A stretch of DNA of 64,000 bases, taken from NCBI GenBank assembly GCA_016214785.1, contig JACRNV010000059.1, positions 17,924 to 81,923 of the forward strand, given 5' to 3'. Of this stretch, positions 24,258 through 31,926 are shown piece after piece. The stretch's first letter is position 1. Each line of letters starts with the position of its first letter. The translations under genes were made by a program, and so were the position numbers. The stretch is from Methanobacteriota archaeon. GTDB taxonomy: Archaea > Thermoplasmatota > Thermoplasmata > SG8-5 > JACRNV01. The notes beneath the pieces were generated by a model. The model was given only the letters and a program-made list of their open reading frames with translations, did not search any database and was not told the origin of the DNA.

Positions 24258-25712
24258 ATGCCGTGGAACGGACCTTTGCGCAAGCTCGACGAGTTCAGGC
24301 AGGAGCTGTCCAGGGACTACAAGAGCGGGATGCGCACGACGGGCCTGATATTCGCCGACGACGCCATGATGGCGCAGATCCGCAAGGACGACGCCCCCGA
24401 GCAGGTGGCTAACGTAGCCACGCTTCCGGGCATCGTCGGCAGCTCGATGGCCATGCCCGACATCCACTGGGGCTACGGCTTCCCCATCGGCGGCGTCGCT
24501 GCCATGGACTCCGAGAAGGGGGTCGTCTCCCCGGGCGGGGTAGGGTTTGACATCAACTGCGGCGTCAGGCTCGTGCGCACCAATCTCCGCGTCAAGGACG
24601 TCCAGAGCAAGGTCAAGGACCTCATAGATTCCATTTTCGTCAACGTGCCGTCGGGCCTGGGCTCGCACGGCAAGGTTCGCCTCTCCCGCTCCGACATCGA
24701 CAAAGTGCTGGACACGGGCATGGAGTGGGCAGTGGAGAAAGGATATGGATGGGCGGAAGACCTGCAGAACTGCGAGGACGGCGGCAGGATGCCCACGGCC
24801 GATTCCTCGAAGGTGAGCCAGAAGGCCAAGGAGCGGGGGATGCCCCAGTTAGGGAGCCTGGGCGCAGGCAACCACTTCCTGGAAGTTCAGAAGGTCGCCG
24901 AGATTTACGAGCCTGAAATCGCGAAGGCCTTTGGCATAAACGAGGTCGACCAGGTCATGGTCATGATCCACACCGGCTCCAGGGGCGCGGGCCATCAGAT
25001 CGCCACGGACTACCTGAGCGAGATGGAGCACGCGCTCCGAAGGTACAACTTCAACCTCCCCGACCGGCAGTTAGCTTGCGCGCCGGTGAATTCCAAGGAG
25101 GCGGACGACTACTTCAAGGCCATGTCCGCGGGCGCCAACTACGCCTGGGCGAACAGGCAGCTCATCCTCCACTGGGTGCGCGAGTCTTTTGAAAATGTGA
25201 TGAGGCAGAAGGCCGACGCCCTCGGCATGCAGATGGTCTACGACGTCTGCCACAACATCGCCAAGCTCGAGGAGCACACTGTGGACGGCAAGCGCCAGAA
25301 GCTCTACGTGCACAGGAAGGGCGCGACGCGGGCGTTCGCCGCCGGGCGGAACGAGGTGAACGCCAAGTACAGGGACATCGGCCAGCCAGTGCTGATACCC
25401 GGCGACATGGGAACGGCCAGCTACGTCCTCGTGGGCACGGAGCTCGCCATGAAGGAGACCTTCGGCTCGACGTGCCACGGCGCCGGGCGCATAATGTCGC
25501 GCAACGAGGCCATCCGCAGGTTCACTTCGAGCGGCATCACGCAGGAGCTGGCGGCGAAAGGCATCTACGTGCGCGCGGCGAGCAAGGATGTCCTGACGGA
25601 GGAGGCGCCGTCGGCGTACAAGCGCGTCGGGGATGTTGTGAGGGTCGCGCACGGCGCGGGCATATCGAGGATGGTTGCGAAGATGGTGCCGATGGGTGTC
25701 ATGAAAGGGTGA
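24258..25712 (+). CDS. rtcB: RNA-splicing ligase RtcB
   Basis: This 484-residue protein is a full RtcB. It contains MPDIHWGYGFPIGGVAA, the metal site region GGVGFDINCGVR, GSLGAGNHFLEV, MIHTGSRGAGH and the guanylylated-histidine segment STCHGAGR. It joins RNA 2',3'-cyclic phosphate and 5'-OH ends using GTP and Mn2+, and is the archaeal ligase for intron-containing tRNAs. An archease gene, its usual cofactor, is not seen beside it. The ATG at 24258 is the only start consistent with the family N-terminus and lies about 30 nt after an ATTTACCC TATA-like element. Confidence 0.96.
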   Translation: MPWNGPLRKLDEFRQELSRDYKSGMRTTGLIFADDAMMAQIRKDDAPEQVANVATLPGIVGSSMAMPDIHWGYGFPIGGVAAMDSEKGVVSPGGVGFDINCGVRLVRTNLRVKDVQSKVKDLIDSIFVNVPSGLGSHGKVRLSRSDIDKVLDTGMEWAVEKGYGWAEDLQNCEDGGRMPTADSSKVSQKAKERGMPQLGSLGAGNHFLEVQKVAEIYEPEIAKAFGINEVDQVMVMIHTGSRGAGHQIATDYLSEMEHALRRYNFNLPDRQLACAPVNSKEADDYFKAMSAGANYAWANRQLILHWVRESFENVMRQKADALGMQMVYDVCHNIAKLEEHTVDGKRQKLYVHRKGATRAFAAGRNEVNAKYRDIGQPVLIPGDMGTASYVLVGTELAMKETFGSTCHGAGRIMSRNEAIRRFTSSGITQELAAKGIYVRAASKDVLTEEAPSAYKRVGDVVRVAHGAGISRMVAKMVPMGVMKG

Positions 25713-25813
25713 ATGCGTTACCTTTCATCAGGCGATTGAAGGCTGAAGAGGTCTCCAACCGGATTATAGAGCTAAAAACAGAAAAGTGAAAGGGTTTTGA
25801 GCGCAGAGTGTCC

Positions 25814-26338
25814 TCAGGTCGGTCCGCCGCCGCCGCTCAACGGCCAGACAGAGTTCACGTATGTACCGACGAGATTCATCGTGTATGGCCTGCGGTCGAT
25901 CCTCAGATGCCCGGTCAGGGTTATGTCCGCGGTGGTGTAGTAGTAGAACGGCGCAGGGGATACGGACGTGTAGTTGGTGACTGTTCCAGATAGTATCTCG
26001 CCCGAGAAGAACGTCACGACAATCGTGCCAGCAGTCACGTTGATGGCATAACCCGTTATGTTCTTCTGGTACTCGACACCGTCGATTATCACGTACGCCG
26101 GAAATCCTTCTTCCGGTACCGGGGTGGGTATGCTGGTGTGCCACGTGAAGTGGAACTCCGCTGGGACTTTCCTTCCACCTCCACCTCCGTTGCCAAAGCC
26201 GAATTTGGCCGTTCCGGTCGCATTTATGCTGGTAGTCACGTTCTGGTCCGCCGCCGCCGGCATCGCGGCCAGCGAGAGCATCGCAATCGCCACGAGTATG
26301 GTGGCAACAGTCAGGTACACCTTACGTATATTGCTCAT
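25814..26338 (-). CDS. Small secreted protein of unknown function
   Basis: The 174-residue product has a clear signal peptide (VYLTVATILVAIAMLSLAAMPAAADQ). The short domain is rich in Thr, Tyr and Val, with a flexible GFGNGGGGGRK loop near residue 50 and several NxS/T sites; ITGYAINVTAGTIVVTFFSGE suggests alternating beta strands. No C-terminal anchor is present, and it ends GGGGPT. GGGAGGAAAA six to eight nt before the ATG is a strong ribosome-binding site. The upstream region has inverted repeats that may be regulatory. I do not recognise a family. It is convergent with rtcB. Confidence 0.75.
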   Translation of the reverse strand: MSNIRKVYLTVATILVAIAMLSLAAMPAAADQNVTTSINATGTAKFGFGNGGGGGRKVPAEFHFTWHTSIPTPVPEEGFPAYVIIDGVEYQKNITGYAINVTAGTIVVTFFSGEILSGTVTNYTSVSPAPFYYYTTADITLTGHLRIDRRPYTMNLVGTYVNSVWPLSGGGGPT

Positions 26339-26608
26339 ATTGTTTTCCTCCCATTCTCCGTACCGACACTATTTGCCGTCAGTGTCCGACGCGGGCATTG
26401 TCTCAGGATTGTAGTATTCATAGGTTAAATGCCCCGTAAGGCGATAGGTAAAGACATATTTAAGAATAACTATATCGATTTATTTTTATGTAATGCACAT
26501 ACCTAAAAAAATGAACTTTTCAATAAAAAACATGTATGATTCTTTATAAACAATCGCTTAATCTTCGCGTAAGCCAGCACCGCGAAGCCGGAGAAGAACA
26601 TCGGCCAC
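26339..26608. other. AT-rich intergenic region before mutS
   Basis: This 270-bp gap, about 390 bp if MutS starts at 26732, holds the GACACT/AGTGTC repeat. It also has a CGGGCATT/AATGCCCCG pair (26392-26428) and several AT-rich TATA-like stretches between 26450 and 26560. A 35-codon minus-strand ORF (26503-26610) encodes one hydrophobic helix (MWPMFFSGFAVLAYAKIKRLF); it could be a small membrane protein or gene remnant, but nothing else supports it. Confidence 0.4.
26365..26386 (-). promoter_or_regulatory. Inverted repeat upstream of the secreted-protein gene
   Basis: GACACT and AGTGTC flank a 10-nt spacer 27 nt before the start codon at 26338. The position fits an operator or a leader stem-loop. 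Confidence 0.4.
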
Positions 26609-29287
26609 ATGACCGGCCGCGCCGAAGAGCCATATGCCGACCGCTTCCCCTGCCGCGACCCAACAATTTTATCCTCCGCTTCGATACACCTCCTCATCGG
26701 GGGGCAAGCAACGGCGCAGGATCTTCCGCTGATGCGGCAGTACGAGAGGCTCAAGGCAGAGTACCCAGACGCCCTGCTCCTCTTCCGGCTCGGCGACTTC
26801 TACGAGACCTTCGGCGCCGACGCCGAGCTGGCGGCCAGGGAGCTGGGCATCGCGCTCACCACAAGGGACAGGGGGAAGGAGCACCCCATGCCGCTCGCCG
26901 GCGTTCCGCACCACGCGCTCGACACATACCTCGCGCGACTGATAAAGAACGGGCACAAGGTCGCCATCTGCGAGCAGATGGGCGCGCCGTCGAAGAAGGG
27001 CCTGGTCGACAGGAAAATCGTGCGCGTCGTCACGCCAGGCAGCATAATCGAGGAGGCGCTCCTCGACGGGAAGCTCACGAACTACCTCATGGCCCTACAC
27101 ATCGAAAAAGGCGTGGCAGGCATAGCGCTGGCCGACACCTCGACCGGCGAGCTGCGCGTGTCGGAAGTGCCGGAGAAGGAGCTGGACGCCGAGATTGCCA
27201 GGATACGGCCCTCGGAAATCCTCATGGCCGACGGGGAGAGATTCTCGATTCCCCAGAGCGCCGACTCAGTCATATCTCGCTACAAGAGCGAAGCCTTTGA
27301 TGGAACGCGAAGCATCGAAGCGCTTCGCAATCAGTTTCCGCACATGGCCGAGCGCCTGGCCGCGCCCTCGCCAGGGCTCGTGGCCGCCGGGGCGTGCCTC
27401 GCATACGTGAGCGAGATGCAGAAGGGACCGGCGTCGCAGTTCACGTCCCTGTCGTTCTCCGACGCAGGGAGGCGCATGACCCTCGACCATGTCACGCTCC
27501 GCAACCTGGAAATCCTGGAGAACGTCCGCGACAGGGGCGAGGAACACACGCTCGTCTCGGTCCTCGATTACACTTCGTCGAAGGCAGGAAAACGCACGCT
27601 GCGCCGCTGGCTCGCCGAGCCGCTCATGGACGCGCGGGAGATATCCGAGCGCCACGACGCCGTCGAGGAGCTCCTGGCCAGGCACGACGCGAGGGCGGAC
27701 GCGCAAGCCCTCGCAGGGGGGGTGAGGGACATCGAGCGCCTGATGAGCCGGGCGTCCTACGGCAACGCGAGCCCGAGGGAGACGGGGCAGCTGGCCGAGT
27801 CGCTGGAGAGCGCAGGGAAATTGAAGGCAAGCATCGAGGAGTGGAAGCCCGGCGCAAAGCTGCTCGCGGAGCTGGCAGGGGAGATTGACCCATGCGTCGA
27901 CGTATCGGCGGAGATAAGGCGCACGCTCGTCGACGAGCCGCCCCTGGCGACGGACTCGGGCGGCATCGTGCGCCCGGGCTTCTCACCCGGGCTAGACGCC
28001 CTGCGCGAGGCTCGCCGCTCGGGTAAGGAGTGGATCGCCAGGTTCGAAGCCTCCGAGCGGGCGCGCACGGGCATCAAATCCCTCAAGGTCGGTTACACCA
28101 GGGTCTTCGGATATTACATCGAAGTTTCGAAGACTAACCTGGACAAAGTGCCGCCGGAGTACGGGCGCAAGCAGACCGTCGCAACGGGCGAGCGCTTCAC
28201 GACGCCCGAGCTAAAGGAGCAAGAGTCCCTTGTGATGAACGCCGAGGAGCGGGGTTTGGAAATGGAGCGGCAGATTTTCAGGGAGCTCTGCGCATCGATC
28301 GGCAAGCATGCAGCGCGCGTGCAAAAAACAGCCAGTGCCATCGGCAACCTGGACGCCCTGGCGTCGTTCGCCGAGGCCGCGGAGCGCAACAGGTACTCGC
28401 GCCCCAAAGTGGACAGCGGTCATGAGATTAGGATCGTGGAAGGGAGACACCCCGTCGTCGAACAGGCGCTAAGGGAGCGCTTCGTGCCCAACGACGCGCA
28501 GCTTGACGGCGACAGAAACAGGCTCATAGTCATCACCGGCCCGAACATGGCCGGCAAGTCGACGTACATGCGCCAGGTCGCGCTCATCGTCGCGATGGCG
28601 CAGGCCGGCTCCTTCGTGCCCGCGAAGTTCGCCAAGCTCGGCGTCGTGGACCGCATCTTCACAAGGGTCGGTGCTTACGACGACCTGGCGCGAGGCCAGA
28701 GCACATTCATGGTCGAGATGCTCGAAGTGTCGTCGATACTCAAGGCCGCTACGCCTCGCAGCCTCATACTCCTTGACGAGATTGGGCGCGGCACGAGCAC
28801 CTACGATGGCATGAGCATCGCATGGGCCGTTGCGGAATACATCCACAGCAGGCGCGTGGGCGCAAAGGCTCTCTTCGCCACGCACTACCACGACCTGACG
28901 GCGCTCGCCGACATACTGCAGGGCGTTCAGAACTGCCACATCGCAGTGAAGGAAGAGAAGGACGAGATCGTCTTCCTGCGCAAGGTCGTGCCCGGCAGCA
29001 CGAACCGCAGCTACGGCATACAGGTGGCCGCGCTGGCCGGCATGCCGCCCGACGTTGTGGCGAGAGCCAAGGAAGTGCTCAAGCGCCTGGAGGAGGGCGC
29101 GGGCTCGGGCAAGGCGCCGCGCGCCCCAAAAAGGGTTCATACCCAGCTTGTTCTATATGAGCCGATGCAAAAGGATGATAGGGTGAAGGCGCATCTCCGC
29201 GAGATAAAGCTGGAGAACATGACGCCACTGGAGGCGCTGAACAAGCTCCAGGAGCTGAAGAGGATGGCGGAGGAAGATGGCAAGTAA
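26609..29287 (+). CDS. mutS: DNA mismatch repair protein MutS
   Basis: The protein has all MutS1 domains. The mismatch-binding FxE is GDFYETF near the true N-terminus; core and clamp domains follow with FGYYIEVSKTNLDKVP. The ATPase carries Walker A GPNMAGKST (about residue 644), GQSTFMVEMLE, Walker B LILLDEIGRGTSTYDG and the TH switch FATHYHD. It recognises mismatches and small loops and recruits MutL, whose gene overlaps it by 11 nt. The ORF start at 26609 adds about 40 residues (MTGRAEEPYADRF...) unlike MutS. A TATA-like AATTTTAT at 26665-26672 suggests the real start is nearer the ATG at 26732 (MRQYERLKAEYPDALL). Confidence 0.96.
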   Translation: MTGRAEEPYADRFPCRDPTILSSASIHLLIGGQATAQDLPLMRQYERLKAEYPDALLLFRLGDFYETFGADAELAARELGIALTTRDRGKEHPMPLAGVPHHALDTYLARLIKNGHKVAICEQMGAPSKKGLVDRKIVRVVTPGSIIEEALLDGKLTNYLMALHIEKGVAGIALADTSTGELRVSEVPEKELDAEIARIRPSEILMADGERFSIPQSADSVISRYKSEAFDGTRSIEALRNQFPHMAERLAAPSPGLVAAGACLAYVSEMQKGPASQFTSLSFSDAGRRMTLDHVTLRNLEILENVRDRGEEHTLVSVLDYTSSKAGKRTLRRWLAEPLMDAREISERHDAVEELLARHDARADAQALAGGVRDIERLMSRASYGNASPRETGQLAESLESAGKLKASIEEWKPGAKLLAELAGEIDPCVDVSAEIRRTLVDEPPLATDSGGIVRPGFSPGLDALREARRSGKEWIARFEASERARTGIKSLKVGYTRVFGYYIEVSKTNLDKVPPEYGRKQTVATGERFTTPELKEQESLVMNAEERGLEMERQIFRELCASIGKHAARVQKTASAIGNLDALASFAEAAERNRYSRPKVDSGHEIRIVEGRHPVVEQALRERFVPNDAQLDGDRNRLIVITGPNMAGKSTYMRQVALIVAMAQAGSFVPAKFAKLGVVDRIFTRVGAYDDLARGQSTFMVEMLEVSSILKAATPRSLILLDEIGRGTSTYDGMSIAWAVAEYIHSRRVGAKALFATHYHDLTALADILQGVQNCHIAVKEEKDEIVFLRKVVPGSTNRSYGIQVAALAGMPPDVVARAKEVLKRLEEGAGSGKAPRAPKRVHTQLVLYEPMQKDDRVKAHLREIKLENMTPLEALNKLQELKRMAEEDGK

Positions 29288-30998
29288 GATAATCCTGCTC
29301 GACGAAGCCACGATAAACCGCATCGCCGCCGGCGAGGTCATCGAGCGCCCGGCCTCTGTCGTCAAGGAACTGGTGGAGAATTCCCTAGATGCGGGCGCGA
29401 CGCGAATAGAGATATCGGTCAGCGGCGGCGGTCTCGAATCCATCAAGGTCACGGACGACGGCAGCGGCATGGGCGCGGCCGATGCTGAAAGAGCGTTCGA
29501 GCGGCATGCTACGAGTAAGATTCGCAAGTTCGACGACCTCATGTCCTTGGGCACCCTGGGCTTCCGAGGGGAGGCGCTGGCTAGCGTCGCCGCGGTCTCC
29601 GATGTGGAACTCCTCACGCGTAGCAGGGACGACGATGTCGGCACAGCCATCGTCGTCCACGGCGGCAAGGTAACAAAGAAGGGGAGCGCCGCCCGCGAGC
29701 CCGGGACGACTATCACGGTCCGCAAGCTCTTCGCCAACGTGCCGGCGCGCCTGAAATACATGCGCACAGAGCGGACGGAGACGTCGAACATCGTCGACGT
29801 CGTGACGCGGATGGCGCTGGCGCGCCCGGGCGTGTCCTTCGCCCTGGGCTCCGCGACAAGGGAGATCATCAGGACGAACGGCGACGGCAACCTGCTCCGC
29901 GCGATATCGGGCATCTTCGGGCGCGCTTACGCCCAGCAGATGGTCCCCGTCTCTTTCAGGCAGGGGGCAATCGAAGTCTCGGGGTTCGCGGCGAAGCCGT
30001 CCCTCACCCGCTCGGACGCCGCGCACCAGTCCTTCTTCGTCAACGCCAGGCACTTCTCCTCCCAGATGGTGTCGGGCGCCGTCCAGGAGGGCTACGGCTC
30101 GCTGGTGATGAAGGGGCGGCATCCGGCGGTGGTGCTGGCTCTCTCCATGCCCCCTTCCGAGGTCGATGTGAACGTCCACCCGACCAAGCGCGAGGTGCGC
30201 TTCAGGGACGACGTGGCCGTCTACGACGCCGTCCGAGAGGCGATAAGGAGCGCGATGGCGTTGGTGGACAAGACTCCAGCTCCTTCAATCTCATCGAAAG
30301 CAGCACCCGGGGCTCGTGGCACAAGAGCCCCGGCGCTGACGACGTCGGGCAAAGCCTCATCATCGGGAGCACAGGCCGCGCTCCCCGTCAGGGTGGAGGC
30401 TGTTGGAAAGCCTTCCTTGGCAAAGGGCAGGGCCGTCCTGGGCCAGATAATGGGAACGTACATCCTCGTGCAGGACGGCGACTCGCTCCTAATCGTCGAC
30501 CAGCACGCCGCTCACGAGCGCATAGTCTTCGAGGGCTTGAAAAAGGGCGCGCTCTCCGGAAAGCTGGAGCAGAAGCTGCTCGATGCCAGGGCCATAGAGG
30601 CAGACCCGCGCACGATGGAGCTCGTCGCCGAGGCCGTGCCAGCCCTGAGGGCGATGGGCTTCGACATCGAGCCCTTCGGCGGCAACGCCATACTCGTGAG
30701 GGGCGTGCCCGTCCTCGCGGGGGCGCTCGAGGACCCGAGGCGCCTTTCGGAGCTAGTCACGGAGATGGGGCGCATAGGAAGGGCCAAGTCAGCAGACGAG
30801 CGCAGGGACGAGCTGCTGCACATGGTGGCCTGCCACTCCGCCATCCGTGCGGGGGAGAGGCTGAGCCAGGCGACTATGGAGCGCGTGGTGGTCGATATCG
30901 AGGCGCTGGAGGCCGGGAGCACCTGCCCCCACGGCCGCCCCACCAGGATTTCCATCACCAGGGCGGAGCTCGATCGCCTCTTCGGAAGGCGGGGGTAA
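29277..30998 (+). CDS. mutL: DNA mismatch repair protein MutL with endonuclease motifs
   Basis: The N-terminal GHKL ATPase shows ELVENSLDAGA, DDGSGMG, GTLGFRGEAL and GTTITVRKLFANVPARLKY. A Ser/Ala/Pro-rich linker spans roughly residues 335-380. The C-terminal domain has DQHAAHERIVFE near residue 408, an exact DQHA(X)2E(X)4E metal site. It also has ACHSAIRAG, CPHGRPT and a final FGRRG (FxR), the full set found in MutL proteins that nick DNA themselves. It therefore belongs to the MutH-independent class. The start overlaps the mutS stop, so the pair is co-translated. The window shows no other mismatch-repair gene. Confidence 0.95.
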   Translation: MASKIILLDEATINRIAAGEVIERPASVVKELVENSLDAGATRIEISVSGGGLESIKVTDDGSGMGAADAERAFERHATSKIRKFDDLMSLGTLGFRGEALASVAAVSDVELLTRSRDDDVGTAIVVHGGKVTKKGSAAREPGTTITVRKLFANVPARLKYMRTERTETSNIVDVVTRMALARPGVSFALGSATREIIRTNGDGNLLRAISGIFGRAYAQQMVPVSFRQGAIEVSGFAAKPSLTRSDAAHQSFFVNARHFSSQMVSGAVQEGYGSLVMKGRHPAVVLALSMPPSEVDVNVHPTKREVRFRDDVAVYDAVREAIRSAMALVDKTPAPSISSKAAPGARGTRAPALTTSGKASSSGAQAALPVRVEAVGKPSLAKGRAVLGQIMGTYILVQDGDSLLIVDQHAAHERIVFEGLKKGALSGKLEQKLLDARAIEADPRTMELVAEAVPALRAMGFDIEPFGGNAILVRGVPVLAGALEDPRRLSELVTEMGRIGRAKSADERRDELLHMVACHSAIRAGERLSQATMERVVVDIEALEAGSTCPHGRPTRISITRAELDRLFGRRG

Positions 30999-31013
30999 AG
31001 CTTTTTTACAGCG

Positions 31014-31808
31014 ATGCAATGGAGCCCCGTGCATGACGGGGCATTGAGCGCGACAGTGGAAGAGCGAATATTGATTTACCTCTCGGACTACAAGACCGAG
31101 GAGAGGTACGAGTACCCCCCGACCCTTACCCAACGGGCAATTGCCGACGGCGCAGGCATCCAGCAGAAGCACCTCTCGCGCCACCTGAAGGAGCTCATGG
31201 GGCAGGGCCTCATCGAGGAGCGGGCCGCCAAGGTCGAGGGTATGAAGCAGCGCATGAAGGTCTATGTCCCGACGCCGCAGGGGTTCGAGCGCGCCAGGGA
31301 GCTGCGCGAGAACTTCGGAAAGAAGGTAGTCACGATCGAGCTCGACGGGAAGCGCATCGAGATGATGATATCCCAGATAGACAAGGCGACCTCGAGGCAC
31401 CTGAAGCTCTCCGACATAGTCAGGCACGCGCTGGAGAGCCACATCCTCGACCTGAAGGCCCTCGAGGAGGTCGAGGAGAGCAGGAGGCGCCAGGAGGACG
31501 AGAAGGAGCGCAAGGTCGAGCTCTACAAGGAAGCTCTGGAGACGGCATGGCGCAGCGGCATCCTCACCCCCTCGGAGCGCGTGCTCATCAACGCACTGAG
31601 CGAGCACATCGGGATGACGGCCGAGGAGTGCACGAGGATAGAGGAGGAGTTCATGAAGGGCGCGGACTTCGTCAGCCCCGACAAGCGCGAGCTGTACGAC
31701 GAGCTGCGAGCGATCGCCTACAGCATGGGGGAGCCGCCGAAAGTCGCGAAGGAGATGCTCGCGGCGCTGAGGAAGAGGATGGGAATCCCGGAAGACACAG
31801 TCTGCTAA
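31014..31808 (+). CDS. Winged-helix regulator with C-terminal helical domain
   Basis: The N-terminal 85 residues form a winged helix-turn-helix (ERILIYLSDYKTEE..., LTQRAIADGAGIQQKHLSRHLKELMGQGLIEE, then a wing ending in PTPQGF), similar to archaeal MarR/HTH regulators. A long charged helix follows, then a domain (SGILTPSERVLINALSEHIGMTAEECTRIEEEFM) that resembles TerB or EF-hand-like helical modules. No ligand is assignable. A TATA-like TTTTTTACA at 31001-31010 lies too close to the ATG at 31014; in-frame TTG 31044 or GTG 31056 would fit the promoter and the domain start better. The gene ends exactly where the 117-bp repeat begins. Confidence 0.75.
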   Translation: MQWSPVHDGALSATVEERILIYLSDYKTEERYEYPPTLTQRAIADGAGIQQKHLSRHLKELMGQGLIEERAAKVEGMKQRMKVYVPTPQGFERARELRENFGKKVVTIELDGKRIEMMISQIDKATSRHLKLSDIVRHALESHILDLKALEEVEESRRRQEDEKERKVELYKEALETAWRSGILTPSERVLINALSEHIGMTAEECTRIEEEFMKGADFVSPDKRELYDELRAIAYSMGEPPKVAKEMLAALRKRMGIPEDTVC

Positions 31809-31924
31809 ATAAGGGCATTCTTCGCCGTTGATTGCTTAAAATCGAATTCCCTTATCAACCCTGACGATGTCTGTTTTTCAGGGCATCCTTCGTCGATATA
31901 CGCTATGAGTCGAATGCCCTTATT
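31808..31924. repeat. 117-bp paired-hairpin repeat, copy A
   Basis: The element fills the gap between two convergent genes and starts at the last base of the TAA stop of the regulator gene. Its ends, AATAAGGGCATTC and GAATGCCCTTATT, are perfect inverted repeats. Two further arms lie inside (GAATTCCCTTAT and CAGGGCATCC), so four arms in alternating orientation can form two successive hairpins or one large cruciform. Copy B at 50655-50771 has the same length and arms. Confidence 0.75.
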
Positions 31925-31926
31925 CC

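Noticed and set aside
24162-24258. Riboswitch before rtcB
   Set aside because: Only a simple 6-bp hairpin is visible and no known riboswitch core could be recognised.
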